NCBI GenBank assembly: GCA_033816765.1
Contig: CM066292.1
Span: forward strand, 5,580,001-5,644,000
Direction of reading: 5' to 3'
Origin: Nothopassalora personata
Taxonomy: Eukaryota; Ascomycota; Dothideomycetes; Mycosphaerellales; Mycosphaerellaceae
Length of the DNA stretch: 64,000 nt
Made by a program: the position numbers and the translations under genes
Shown: one piece after another, positions 10,879 through 21,679 of the stretch
Layout of the letters: the number at the start of each line of letters is the position of its first letter
Position numbering within the stretch: position 1 is the stretch's first letter
The notes under the pieces: model-generated
Told to the model about the DNA's origin: nothing
The model's input: only the letters and a program-made list of their open reading frames with translations
Database searches by the model: none

Positions 10879-12963
10879 CTGCCAGATACTGGTGCGGAGT
10901 CCTTCGAGCTACCTTTTGATCGGCGCATCTATGATGATTCCACCGAATGTCCTCTGGGCCTGCGGGCCTATGCTGAGATTGGGGCCTCCGGCACCTTCAA
11001 CGCAAACATGTACTATGGTACGAGTGTCTATGGCCACATTGCCTTCAATGGTCTCTGGGGAGTTGACTCAGCATACACCGTCCAGCGCACTACACTGGAA
11101 TCCTCTACCAATGTGAATCACTTCATCTCCGGTCGAGTCGACGTCCCTAGCCGCTCTTTCGCCTTCGCGGAGCGCATATGGGGGCGGCGTTTCTCTTCCA
11201 GGCTCCTTCCCGTTAGCGTCGCTTCATGGGTATCTTTAAGTGGTACACTGTTCGTGGATGTTGATATGGTCGGTAACTGGTCCATGAGCTGGGACACGAC
11301 TACCAACGTATCGACCGAACGATCATGGCCACCCAATAGTGTCCTGACGGAGGGCAATGGCAGACACAGTCTGCTATCCGATACTTTCCAAGGCTATGTT
11401 GGTGAGGTTGCACGGGACGGACAGCTGAACTTCACCACATATCCAATGGCAGGCGTGCAGATATGCCCGCGAAATCCTGAGACTTCCTCATATGGATTAA
11501 ATGTTCTTGAACAGGAATGGCTAGGAACCAGCAGCTACATGAACATCGCTGCCGGTGGAACTTGGAATGCCTCTCTGGAGACCTCTGAGGTACGCAGCAA
11601 CCTTGAGTATGCCAATAATCGCATCTCCCTTGCTGGTGCCAATGAGCACGATCCTGCCATAGCTTCAGGCTTCAGTACGGGCTTGCAGGTCGCCGCAGGG
11701 GGCTCACCAGGCGATGGTCATGGCAGCCCTCCATCGAGAGACGAAATTTTCGGCGAAAAGCCCCTGGTCAAAGGCATCGAACAAGTGAAATGTTCGATAC
11801 TTGCTTACGAGCGTAAATGCAAGGACCATGATGTCTGCACTTGGTGTATTTGCGAAGAAGACGCCTGGATATGTCGCGACGATGACTCCATGAATCAGGA
11901 CGATGGCAACAATGATGAGGATGACGGAGACATTGCTCAAGATGCGCTGAGCCTAAGCTTCGTACCTCCGATTCGGAAAGATCAACGAAAGTACGATGTG
12001 GAGTTCTCTGATGGGACCACATTGTCTTTCACAGCTCGAGCCTATCCCTCTATCGGCAGCCTTTTCAATTGGCCCAACGGGCAGCAAGTAACGCCATTCC
12101 TTTTCGACTATGCTGACGAGTCTGATTGCTCAAATTCAGATGTCGAAGAACGTCCTCGAACGCCGCAAACCGCTGGTTACGCTGAGCACATATTGGAGCT
12201 GCAGACTATTGGAAGATTCCTTGAGTCCGCAGAATCAGGTGTGCTGCCATCGCGTACAGGAACCACTTCCTCTAAGTGGCCATCGAAGTTCTTCCATGAC
12301 AATATGGTGAAAGAGTCGCTGCCGGCAGGTCTGTCGAAGGTCTGGGACAGGAACAGAAAGTCATCACGAGTTCCACTTGAGCGAGTATACGAAGCTCTGG
12401 GCTCCAGTTCTGGCCGAGAGAACTTCATCATGGCAGACAAAGAAATCAACGGGGTCAAAGCCAAGTTGTGGAAAGGTGATGATCCAGCGGACTCGGGAAA
12501 CTTCGAATATGCGGTCATGGACTGGATGATTAAGTGCAATTATCCTGTCTACTTTACCAAGTACATGAAGGCCACCATAGCTGTGTTCAATTACCTCGAC
12601 GGCAACCAGAAGGTCAACCAAAGACTATGGGCTCAACACGACAAAGTGCGGGCGCAGCCCCAACTCGTGGAGGCTTATATCCCAGGTGCCCCAGGCCTGT
12701 CGAGAGTATGGGAGGAGTTCTTCCTGTAAGTCATGCCATTCTCAATCTTCGTGCCGCTATGCTAACCAGTCCGCAGAGACTTCACCCAAGCAATGTCCAA
12801 GAGGGCACTGCATTGGTTAGAAAGCAAGATCGAGTTTGTCAGGGAGGCCATAGCCATCGCGGCGAGGAATGAGAGGCTTCCCGACAATGCGGTTGATGTG
12901 CTAAATCAGATGGCTCAATTTGAGCGCGACAAGACCCGTATCAAGATCGGCAGACAACATTAG
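10804..12963 (+). CDS. 5'-truncated large protein resembling the C-terminal region of fungal subgroup-C GH18 chitinases; one intron
   Basis: The frame is open from just after a TAG at 10801; the first ATG is only at 11008, so the 5' end is missing or lies in an exon I cannot find. An intron with GTAAGT donor and CAG acceptor runs 12726-12776 (51 nt); the second exon (12777-12963) adds about 62 residues ending GRQH. Visible: a CPLG-plus-aromatic/Gly-rich beta region (residues about 50-260, many Asn glycosylation sequons such as NVS and NAS), a Cys cluster (KCSILAYERKCKDHDVCTWCIC), an acidic linker, and a helical C-terminus (residues about 500-700). The layout recalls the long non-catalytic tail of LysM-type chitinases, but no GH18 DxxDxDxE motif is present. 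Family assignment is tentative. Confidence 0.5.
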
Positions 12964-13208
12964 TCACAGACAGATTGGATGTGTATGTGTTGTAGCGATT
13001 TTCGTGAGCAGTAGTCATGCTTTATATTATTCAATGCTTTCCCTGGCATGTGCGTCAGTACAATATATTGACCATAATCAGAAATATTACCGCTAACTCT
13101 CTAGCCACGGTCAAACTTGATTGTGGAAGTATGGGAAATTTTTCAGAAAACCACAATCACTAAACAGAAAACCCTTTCACGTCTGTAGGCTCTATGGAAA
13201 AGGCTGTG
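12964..13208. other. Intergenic 3' region
   Basis: A 245-bp interval between two convergent gene ends; likely holds both 3' UTRs. It is AT-rich without RIP-type CpA depletion. No further gene was seen. Confidence 0.5.
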
Positions 13209-14206
13209 CTAGGCGTCGATAACACCGTTTGGTAGTACATACAAAGTAAAAGCAGTGACCCCATGCTGGTCCAGCCACGCTTTCGAGTGCTCAATTACCT
13301 CTACGGACTGACTTTCGAGAGGCCTGTAGCTGTGGCCTCTCTTGCCTTCAATCATCTGCTCATCATGGCTGGCGGTCGAGCGTAAGCTGATGTCCAACCG
13401 CCATTCATCAGCAAGGTGTACATCCTCGGGGCAAGGTTGGCAGCCGCAACCCTTCATCCAGCCAACTTTGTACCGCCTGCATCCCTTGAGAACGTACAGT
13501 GAGTGGTCGGGCATCGTGATCCTGACGGGGAATTACTTACCTCGATAGCTGGATGGCCTTCATCGCCGGAGCTCAACTTCTTGCGTAGCTCATCATCTGA
13601 TTCGTCCTCAGAGTCGAGCTGATCTGGTATGTCTGTGAATTGGTCGTCGAGTATCTTCACGAAAGCCGAAGGGTTCAGATTGATCTTAGGGTCGTTGCTG
13701 TATGGATCACCTCCAACAAGTACCGCGTCAATGACTTCTTGATCGACGTAGATGCAGTTGGTGTACTTTGTCAGGCTTGAACGTCCTCCGACGGATTCAC
13801 GCCATTGAACAAACAGCCTGCGAAGTTTGTGTCAGCAGATCGCACACTTGATGTGTCGGGTGAAAACATACTCCCGGACCTGACTCTTTGTCGCGCCTTG
13901 CAGTTTGCTCTTGTCATCGCGCACATCCAAAGCGAAAGAGTCCTTGATGAGATCTATCTTCTCCTTCTTGTCCATGCGAGCCTGCACATACGCTGTAAGG
14001 CGCTGCATAAAGGTAGCCCAGTGCGCATCGTCGTCATACGCGGTGCGGTAAACGACGTATCCCCACTTCTGGTCATGATGCAGATGCAGCTTGGCAAAAT
14101 CTTCTCTGCCTCGGTGTCGAAGAAGAATGCCATGCTGGAATCGCGAGGGATAGTCGAGCGTCGCAATGAGGTGGTGGTCGAGATTTTGGTGATATCCCGG
14201 TGGATG
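13209..14206 (-). CDS. Hypothetical fungal protein, three exons, 5' end not defined
   Basis: On the minus strand an open frame from 14206 carries the segment W-G-Y-V-V-Y-R-T-x-Y (about 14070), typical of a lineage-expanded family of uncharacterised ascomycete proteins. Exon junctions by GT-AG and frame continuity: exon 1 ends 13872, intron 13818-13871 (54 nt, GTATGT donor), exon 2 13541-13817, intron 13485-13540 (56 nt, GTAAGT donor), exon 3 13209-13484. Exon 2 encodes LFVQWRESVGGRS, then KYTNCIYVD and an acidic tail DSEDESDDE. No ATG is found in frame before a TAA at 14207-14209, so the start codon is in an unseen exon or lost. A 15-bp tandem duplication at 14194-14223 sits at this 5' edge. 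Function unknown; the last exon is the least certain. Confidence 0.5.
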
Positions 14207-14223
14207 TTATCCCGGTGGATGTT
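14194..14223. repeat. 15-bp tandem duplication
   Basis: The unit ATCCCGGTGGATGTT occurs twice back to back at the 5' edge of the hypothetical gene on the minus strand. The duplicated copy carries the in-frame TAA that blocks the reading frame upstream, so the duplication may mark where the gene's 5' end was damaged. Confidence 0.8.
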
Positions 14224-14432
14224 ACAGAAGAGGGTGATGTTGGCAAGTGGCAGTATTATGTACGTCGAAAGCTACTGCGGGGTTGGCGAGCGGGAAGCTA
14301 ATCTCCGTCAACACATGGGAACACGCACGAGTGAATGTGAGCCTCAGGTCCGCGGTAATGCAGCGGGATACTGCTGAGAGAGTACATGACGCCGCATGAT
14401 GCATAATGTGCCCATGAAGCCAGACATCGCGA

Positions 14433-15160
14433 TTACTTGGCTTCACCTCCGGCATTAACATGCGTGAATGTCGGTCCACTGAAAGGCCTCCTGCCACCAA
14501 CGACGTAAGAGGCAATCGCCAAGGCCACGAGTCTGACCAAGATCACCGGCGCCCCAATGAAGGTCGACGGGCAATGACTTGGAGTAGCAGGCACAGCCAC
14601 AAACAACAAGGCAAACAGTCTATAAAGAGCTGCAAGGCTGTTGATGTGCAGACCCCAGCGTACAAGAGTCCAGCGCCCAGGAGGCAGATTATCCGCAAAT
14701 CGTCTCCAGATCAGCACGCAGATGGACAGCTCGTAGGTCGCGATGAACGCAATCAGAGTAAGGCTCAAAATGCCTCAAACGCGACCGCGCTACCGAGGGT
14801 GATCAGATTCAGCAACACAGCATATAAGGCAACCACAATGACGGAGTTGAGAGGATAGTCCAGATCTGATGGAATGTGTGCAACCCATCGACCGAACGAT
14901 ACGCCCCCATTTCATTTCGCAAGACCTGCACGCCGCTAACGCCTGCAATTATGAAGCCCACAAAGTGCATAGGGCTTGTGCTCGAGGACTTGTAGGAATA
15001 CCATGTCGAGAACCATGCGAGGCAGTGGACAGCCGCTTGGATCCCGTCCTGCAAAGGCTCGCTGACTTTCATCTGAATGTTGGTGAAGCGGCGCCCGCAA
15101 GATGAGCCGCGGTCTGGAGCTGACAGCGCCAAGAGCGTCAGTGCGCTATCACGTGCTCCC
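14433..15160 (-). pseudogene. Amino-acid/GABA-type permease pseudogene (APC family), C-terminal part
   Basis: Pieces of an APC-superfamily fungal permease appear in order on the minus strand but in different frames. Near 14930-14780: FGRWVAHIPSDLDYPLNSV followed by VALYAVLLNLITLGSAVAFE, matching the loop and membrane segment with the conserved ITLGS-AF-A. After a stop and frame change: SLTLIAFIATYELSICVLIWRR. Then PPGRWTLVRWGLHINSLA, matching the PARWSLG-WG-PIN motif before the last membrane segments, and the C-terminal GGRRPFSGPT. At least two frameshifts and one stop make it non-functional. The N-terminal half of the transporter is missing. Decay shows indels, not RIP. Confidence 0.78.
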
Positions 15161-15557
15161 ATCTCCTGGTCGTCTTGTCATGGTCCCGCTCCTCTTTTTA
15201 GCATCACTCACTTCTGCGCGTTCACTTGCAGCGGTATAATAGCATCGCAGCAAATCAGTACATGAACGTTTCAATGGAGCGCATCGATGCATTCATTGAC
15301 ACCGGCGCTTCGCACGTCAGCACTCAGCAACATGCAGCTTGCGAGTGTGGGGTCTTCTCAAGTCCGCCTCATGTCCATGTCCAAACCATGTCTCCGGCCG
15401 GCATCATCCGAGTTCATCAGTGAAAGATGTCATGTGGTAGCTCTCGTCTTGGTGCGACAGTTCTTGCCCATGTCTGATGGGTCTGATTGTTGCAATCATC
15501 TAATGCTGGACTCTCCCACGCCCGAAAACATCAGGAAAGCCCACCAAGCCACACATC
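15161..15557. other. Promoter-side intergenic region of the FAD monooxygenase
   Basis: About 400 bp of normal composition upstream of the monooxygenase start. Frames overlapping it have no recognisable product. It probably contains the promoter and 5' UTR; no specific element can be supported. Confidence 0.4.
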
Positions 15558-16847
15558 ATGAACGACTACTTGAGCAATGTCGCCGTCATCGGGGCTGGCC
15601 TCGGTGGCTGCGCATTGGCAGTAGCATTGTCTGGAAAGAATATACCAGTCACGTTGTACGAGTCGCGTCCAGAGGTCAGTAAGGGCATTCGTTCTGGAGT
15701 TATCCTCTCACCAAATGGACTTCGCGTACTGGACCGAATAGGCATCTTCGAGCGGATCAGGCATCGATGCTATGTTCCTACTGATCGTGTGTTCAAGAAC
15801 GACCAAGATGAAACAACGAAGAAGGATCCTGCGGGCGGCGTTGAGCGATGGGGATATATGAACCATCGAGTATGGAGGCATATACTGCTCGACGAGATGA
15901 AGAAGATCTTGCAGGAGCGGAACGTTCGAATTCACTACGAGTCCAGATTCAACGGCATAGTGTCAGATACGTTAGAAGAAGTGGCGTTTCGCGTCAATGA
16001 CGAGACTATCAAGGCATCCATGCTCTTCGGGTCCGATGGCATCAACAGCTCAATCCGGAAGTATCTGGCACCAGGGACTGAACCAGAGTATACTGGCCTA
16101 ACCGCAGTTCTGGGACACATTAATTGGTCTGATGTGGATTGGCCCTACCCCGACTACGAAAGGAACGCTACGATACAAAGTAAGCCAGGAGCCATTCTAT
16201 TCACTGCGGAGGACCCAGAAGGGAGTGAGATCATGATTGGGCTACAGAAACAAACACCAAAGCATTCAAGAGGAGAGCTAGCGAAGTTGCAGGCTGACCC
16301 GGATCAGCTTGCGGCTTTTTATATCGAGAATTACGACGAGTACGGCCCGACTGCCAGAAAGATCATCGACGCATTGTGCAAGAGAAAAGAATCTCTCTTC
16401 ATGTGGCCATTCATGAAGATGCCAAAGCTGGAGCGATGGTATAGTGAGACTGCCCGGGTGATTCTTGTTGGCGATGGCGCACATGCATTGCCACCGAGCT
16501 CTGGTCAAGGCGTCAATCAAGCGTTGGAGGACGTATACTTCATCATCCTGCTTCTAAGCTCCCTGAACGCAGAGGAAGGAAAGGGAGACTATCCAGACAC
16601 ATCTTCATTGCTCATCCAAGCTTTGGCATTCTGGCAAGATGAGCGTCAAAAGAGAATAGACGCAATCTTTGACTATACAGTCACCACGACCAACGTCGCC
16701 CGACTGCCAGAAGCGGAGCGACAAAAGGCGCTCGCTGCAGGTAAGGGGAAAGGAGATCGGTATGAAGATATAGACTGGCTGTATCAGCCGCACATTGACG
16801 AGAAGGTAGAAGCGTGGCTGAAGAACAAGACGATATCGCGAAAGTAA
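15558..16847 (+). CDS. FAD-dependent aromatic-ring monooxygenase (salicylate hydroxylase-like)
   Basis: A complete intron-free frame of 429 residues, a normal length for this family (PF01494-type, flavoprotein monooxygenases that hydroxylate aromatic or polyketide substrates using NAD(P)H and O2). Seen: the Rossmann FAD-binding motif GAGLGG at residues 12-17 with Glu35 at the end of the second strand (LYESRP); an Arg-Ser-Gly-(V)-(I)-LSPNGLRVLD segment; a DG motif (FGSDGINSSIR, about residue 156); and the second FAD motif with GD at 305-306 (VGDGAHALPPSSGQGVNQALED). The ATG has a good context and lies at the first in-frame methionine. Divergent from the permease remnant and convergent with the CAP gene (stop-to-stop gap 53 bp). 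Substrate cannot be told; salicylate hydroxylase, FAD oxygenases of secondary metabolism and kynurenine-type enzymes share these motifs. It is the best-preserved enzyme gene in the window. Confidence 0.9.
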   Translation: MNDYLSNVAVIGAGLGGCALAVALSGKNIPVTLYESRPEVSKGIRSGVILSPNGLRVLDRIGIFERIRHRCYVPTDRVFKNDQDETTKKDPAGGVERWGYMNHRVWRHILLDEMKKILQERNVRIHYESRFNGIVSDTLEEVAFRVNDETIKASMLFGSDGINSSIRKYLAPGTEPEYTGLTAVLGHINWSDVDWPYPDYERNATIQSKPGAILFTAEDPEGSEIMIGLQKQTPKHSRGELAKLQADPDQLAAFYIENYDEYGPTARKIIDALCKRKESLFMWPFMKMPKLERWYSETARVILVGDGAHALPPSSGQGVNQALEDVYFIILLLSSLNAEEGKGDYPDTSSLLIQALAFWQDERQKRIDAIFDYTVTTTNVARLPEAERQKALAAGKGKGDRYEDIDWLYQPHIDEKVEAWLKNKTISRK

Positions 16848-16900
16848 TATCTACGTAGAAACGAAAACACCATAGCAACGCCGTTCGTAGCTCATCCTCA

Positions 16901-17717
16901 CTACAAAGTCCAATCCCATCTCAATCTAGGCTCCCCATTCGGCGCCCCAACATTCTTCGCATACTGCCCTCCAAAATTACCTAAAAAAGTCATCAGCCCA
17001 AAACTTCAACTCACGACGAAGGAAACACCTCATCCAACACCTCAACTCACCAGCAGGATAATAATTGCAAACCGTCAAAAACGGCGGAACCCCACTGCCC
17101 ACATTCTCCAGCCCCTTCGAAGAGCAATCCGTCGTCCAGCACCCCAACGACCTCGACCCATCCCATACGAGCTGCGAGAAATGGCCCCACGCACCAAAAT
17201 CATCATACGAAGGCTGCGCCTGGCCGTAGTAACTACTGTACGCGGCGACTTCAGAGTTATACCAGAGGTCCGTAATGGTGCCGGAGATGTTAGCGGCGCG
17301 GTAGCCGGCCGCGAGGTTTTGGCCGTAGCCTCCGCCGTCGACGTCCCTGATTGGAGTCAGTGTTGGGTAAAAGGAAATAGGAAGGGTGGGAGGTGATGTT
17401 CACATGCTGTGGGCGAAGACGCATTGGTCGGCAATCTTCTTTGCTGTGGCCATGGTGGTTTCGTTCCATTGAATTATGTTCGTGGCTCGTCCGTTGATGG
17501 TGTGGTTTTGGCGATGCTTGTTGTGGTGGTCGATGGCGTATTGGCGGAAGAGATCGTCGCTGCTTGACGATGGAGTGGCGATGCGTTTCTCGATTAGAGC
17601 CTCTCGAGCTGCGTTCTGATGAATGGATGGGAGTACGGCGACATTGGAAGTTTCATCCACTGGCCAAGCATAAGCAACGACGGCAAATGCCGCAATGGCA
17701 AGTGAAGTGAAGTGCAT
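16901..17717 (-). CDS. Secreted CAP/PR-1-like (SCP) protein, three exons
   Basis: Start ATG at 17717. Exon 1 17404-17717, intron 17347-17403 (GTGAAC donor, CAG acceptor), exon 2 17051-17346, intron 16981-17050 (GTGAGT donor, TAG acceptor), exon 3 16901-16980 with TAG stop; total 690 nt, 229 residues. A signal peptide is clear (MHFTSLAIAAFAVVAYA). The CAP domain follows: HNKHR near residue 70, an N-(I)-W-N-E-T-like helix, YGQNLAAGY, a WYNSE-(x)n-Y segment, the signature GHFSQLVW, Cys-Trp-(x)n-Cys, and the CNYYPAGN signature with the last intron falling in the Gly codon. CAP proteins are extracellular; fungal members bind sterols or lipids and some act in host interaction. Frame is intact across both junctions, so it is probably functional. 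Confidence 0.9.
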
Positions 17718-19722
17718 AGTGAAGTGGAGTGGAGGAGATTTGGGAAAGTGATTTGCGGATACACAACTTCGAGTCTCTGACACGGAACCTGTGCTTCATA
17801 TATCCCAACGATCTTTGACATGTCATCGATTACACTTCACGTGGACGATGTCGTGTTCCGAGCATGTCCAGAACCATTCAATCGTCAAAGGCTGTGGTTG
17901 TATGTCCATGAAACGACGTTTGCATACACGTACCAAAGAAGCTGAGACAGATGTGATGCTGTGGCCCCCGATCCATGTCCCTTGTGGCGTGCATGTGGAG
18001 AGTACCTGGGGTTGGAAGCGCTGACGGCTGCAGGTTCCCGCGCATGAGACCGAAGCACTGCAGTGTAAGGACGGGTTCTTGGTCGGCCGGAGAGGTACAA
18101 AGCTGGGCGACGTAGACACTACAGCATTGTTCCATCCATCGCCAGTAGCAGACACACTTCGGGCCACTTGCCCTGTCCGGCGGCAGCGAGAACGCACGAG
18201 AAGCCGGGCCAGTCAAAGGCTGCGTATTCAACAATGCAGGCGTCCTTCCGACTCAGGAACACATAGCTCTTGATACATCTGGTTCTGATGCTGTAGCTGG
18301 CAGCCATGACGCTTCGGCAAGCGATTCCATATCGTACCTGGCCGGCCACGTTCCTTTCATTCGATCTGCATTGCATATCCGGCTGACGGACATCGCCCTT
18401 ACGGAGATTGAGTTGAGAGATACAGGACAAAGATCTTCTCGCTTAGAATAGGACGCATAGGTAGATCCTGGATCATGTGTGAGCTCGCACAACGGTCATG
18501 CTCGTCTGAAGGCTGTTCTGGATGGCATGGTCGAAATGATCGCGGCCGCGCCGCTGGATCTACTGGTGAGGCCCTGGGAAGGCCGCTTGACATTGAGCAC
18601 GTCACGAACGGTTGCCTGGTACCCGGTGCAAAGGTTGCCCACGTGCATCGTGTCGTCCGGTCGGGTCCTCCAGTCGAGAATCGCCGGAAACGTCAGAGTG
18701 CCAAGAAAAGAGGCTGCCTGGATCGTCAGAGGTCGACGCACCGGCCATGGTTCGGCTTTTCGTGGAAAGAATGGTAGCCTGCAACAGCTGTACCAAGAGC
18801 TCCGGGTCTGCTGAAACAAGTCCAGACACACGACTTAGATGTAACCGCCGATGTCATGATGTTGTTTTCGATAAAGCAGCCGCAACTGGAAGTAATTTTG
18901 CAGGACTTGTCGAGACAAAGAAGGACCCTGCTCAAATCAATCGGTGGATCCAAGCAGAACGGCCGCTGCAGAGTGAGTCTGGCTATGGTGCGTGAGCTGT
19001 CTCACACGATATCATCTGTCAATGATGCAGAGCCTCGATCATCATCGTGAAGCTCCTTCATGGCCATGACAAGATTCTCGTTGCGATCCTACATGCACAG
19101 CTGCAGATCGTAGCGTCCATGCGTGGCGCAGCGGCTCTCACAAAGCCGTGAAATAGCCCAACGGCTGATAGCGCTCTACCACAGCGCCATGTCTCGGCGA
19201 CCTTGATCTTGACCATATTTACGACTGTGCTTGGCGCAACGTCCGGCGGCCTCTGCAGTGCTCAGTGGATCCGACGAGGCTGGCCGACGCCAGTCTTTCT
19301 GCTCATCACTGCAGTGAGATGATGCGAATGGCTCGGCCATCATGCTTGCGATCACCATCCGGCAAGCCATCGACATTGTGGGCTTGAGCGCTGACGACGA
19401 CCTTCAGCTTTGGCCAGCACCTGCCGAAATGACCTTCGTGTAAAGTCCACGGTAGCTCAACCCGAGTAGCGTGGTATAGCCCATCTCTTTGGGATCTTTG
19501 ACACCGGGGAGCGTCTTATGCCCGCCCTCCGGTAGAGGTTGCGCTCTCCTGGTGTTTGAATTCCATCTTACTGGTCCCGCGGACTGACTATGCGCTATCA
19601 TGACATACCACCATGCACAGATGTCCAGCCATGTGCCATGTTCGCAATCAGTCGAGGTACGCGTGTAGTAGTGTACTCGAGGAGGTCGTTCGCGGGATCG
19701 ACGTGTCCTTTCGCTCGGTGGT
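17718..19722. other. About 2 kb of non-RIP DNA without a recognised gene
   Basis: Normal composition, many short overlapping frames on both strands, none with family motifs. A short stretch near 18215-18440 on the plus strand reads FNNAGVLPTQE and stays open without a start codon; it could be a dehydrogenase scrap but this is weak. The region just above 17717 should hold the CAP promoter. Probably a graveyard of decayed genes. Confidence 0.4.
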
Positions 19723-19762
19723 ATCGCCATCGCCATCGCCATCGCCATCGGAATCGCCATCG
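19723..19762. repeat. Hexanucleotide microsatellite (ATCGCC)n
   Basis: About five perfect or near-perfect ATCGCC units, interrupted once by GA. It creates a Met-Ala run in one minus-strand frame, which makes that frame look longer than is meaningful. Confidence 0.9.
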
Positions 19763-20246
19763 CTGCGTCGACGAGCGATGCTCGGGATAGAACTATCACC
19801 CCGAAAGACAGCCGCAATTCGGCAAGACCGAGTAGTGAATGTCCGTAGACATCGGATTTGGACACGACTGGAAAGTAGGAGACGACAGCGAGTCCAAAGA
19901 TGTAACAGAATAAGGGTGCAAGCGGGACATCCGGAGGTGTCATAGTAGAGAGGACCGTTTCCGAGGGACCCGGGACCCCAACACACGTCACCAACTTCGA
20001 CATGTAGCAAATCTCGTGCGATTTTCCATCGTTCTCGCTCTTGCATTCTGCGGGCTGATAGACATAAGAGCTGAGTACACAATTCGATATTGACGGGTGA
20101 TCATACATTGATCTCGTCTTCCTAGGATATCATCACCTCGGATTATCGAACAAGTTGTCGAACAAGTTCCCCCATTCATAAAAATCAAACCACCAGCCAG
20201 GAACACAGCACTGAACCACACCAAAAGCCGACCGAGAATGGCACCC

Positions 20247-20569
20247 TCAGCATCTCTGTCCTCGAAAACCTCCCCACCCACCCCACCATAAGTGGCGGCC
20301 AGCGTGGCGCCAGAATAGGAGCCACAGCGAAGAGTTGTAGTCGCCGGCCCAGGTGCAGATTGTGTTCTCGTGGTAGCAGATGGATGATGCCCCTCACGGA
20401 TCGTGCGACATGTGCGCAGTAGTGGTCGCTGTTCAGTCTCTTTTGGGGAAGTGTTGTAGATTTCGCTGGCACTACAAAGAGTGTAGCGGTAAATGCGATT
20501 CTTAAGCTGGGCTGGAAGTGGTAGCAGGCAGCTCTTCTGATCTTCGATCGGCGTAAACAACGCTGCCAT
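20247..20569 (-). pseudogene. N-terminal fragment of an LxxLPxELRNxIY-type (2EXR/F-box-like) protein
   Basis: From ATG at 20569 the frame reads a short leader then LLPLPAQLKNRIYRYTL, the hallmark N-terminal motif of a large fungal family of unknown function (LPxElRNxIYxYxL). It continues to LLRTCRTIRE, where family members have E-A-L-P-IYY. At about 20390 the homologous reading changes frame (CYHENT-(I)-C in the next frame) and ends at a TGA at 20247-20249, so the gene is frameshifted and short. Partner proteins and role are unknown. Confidence 0.6.
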
Positions 20570-20843
20570 GCTGTCGACAATGTGGGTGTCTCTATGTCGA
20601 CGGTGATGTGTTTGCGTAAAAGAAGTTATGTGTGTGCGCGTAAAATGGGATTGCGCGAAAAGTGAATGTGAAGCGGGAGCGCGTCTCAAGGTTATGATGA
20701 GCGTGCCTTGTGAGGTTGACTCAGCCTACTTTATTGTGATACTGCCCTGATCACCATCTTGCAGCCATGCAACATCTCGCCCGTGGCTCTGTCGAATATT
20801 TCCATACGTGAGAGTATCCTTGCTATGCTACTGCCGGTGGCAA

Positions 20844-21188
20844 CTATGTTATCGACACCTTGTTGAAGCCTCTGTTCGCAGGCATCCAGGCTGCTGCTAG
20901 CTGTTCTGTGTAATGCTCATGTCTTCTTCTCGACACAAGTTCTATTAGTCGATTCGCGGTCTCAATGTCACTGGAGGTGAGAGTGGATGGGATGCTGGCT
21001 GTAGTTCGCTCCTTCATCTCGGAATCGATGAGTCTCACGGCGACAGACCCAAAGTCCTCCCCATGGCTAATCGCGATTAGCAAGCACGACGTTAAGCTTA
21101 TCCGACATGTGCTAGTACTCATTTCGAGCTCTTCGAGCAGTACGCCATCTCTCGACCCGGAACAAGCAATACAATCTCTCGAAAGCAC
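20844..21188 (-). CDS. Possible small hypothetical protein; weak evidence
   Basis: An open minus-strand frame of about 114 codons, with no ATG at its far end (first ATG is about 22 codons in). The C-terminal half has a plausible amphipathic helix (DIETANRLIELVSRRR). An overlapping plus-strand frame at 20965-21297 is almost as long, so coding status is doubtful. No family recognised. Confidence 0.22.
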   Translation of the reverse strand: MLSRDCIACSGSRDGVLLEELEMSTSTCRISLTSCLLIAISHGEDFGSVAVRLIDSEMKERTTASIPSTLTSSDIETANRLIELVSRRRHEHYTEQLAAAWMPANRGFNKVSIT

Positions 21189-21300
21189 ACTCTGGCTCTG
21201 CGGACTAGGTGACGAGAAGGTATGTATCCGGACCGCGAAACATTCATCGAGGCGTCACCAGGCTCGTATCGAAGAAAAGACGCTGATCGGGATGTGACCT

Positions 21301-21679
21301 GAACCCTGAGCCTCCGGCGGGATGCTCAATCATCGCCACGCCCAGCACACTTCTGCCACATGAGCATCTCTTGCTTTCCAACGGCCGCCTCTTGTACCAG
21401 AGTTCGGATGGAGGCTCGATCGCGGTAACGAGAACTTGGTCGGCGCGTTAATGATGCGAGACAAATGTTATCTCCCAGGCGTGGTCGATCTTCTCATAGC
21501 GTTACTAACAAAGGTGGAAAAGGTCGCGTACTATTGACTTCGCTGTCGCGTTCTCAACGGCAGATACTAACCGGCAGGCAAGTGAATCTATCCGGCAGGC
21601 GTGTGTCTACAACGATATTAGCTAATGTCGCAATATTGGGGTGACTACACACTAAATTAAGCGTTCTTGGCGAGACGCG
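21301..21679. other. Right edge of the gene island, no gene seen
   Basis: Normal composition falling into RIP-mutated DNA around 21650-21700. Contains a short direct repeat, CCGGCAGGC, at about 21571 and 21592. Nothing else recognisable. Confidence 0.5.

Noticed and set aside
18119..18995. Several overlapping 75-127-codon frames on both strands
   Set aside because: They overlap one another without a dominant frame and carry no recognisable motif; treated as non-coding or decayed DNA.
19404..20108. A 234-codon open minus-strand frame
   Set aside because: Length is inflated by the ATCGCC microsatellite (Met-Ala run); no family motif, an equally plausible overlapping frame exists, and no ATG-proximal signal or intron structure supports it.
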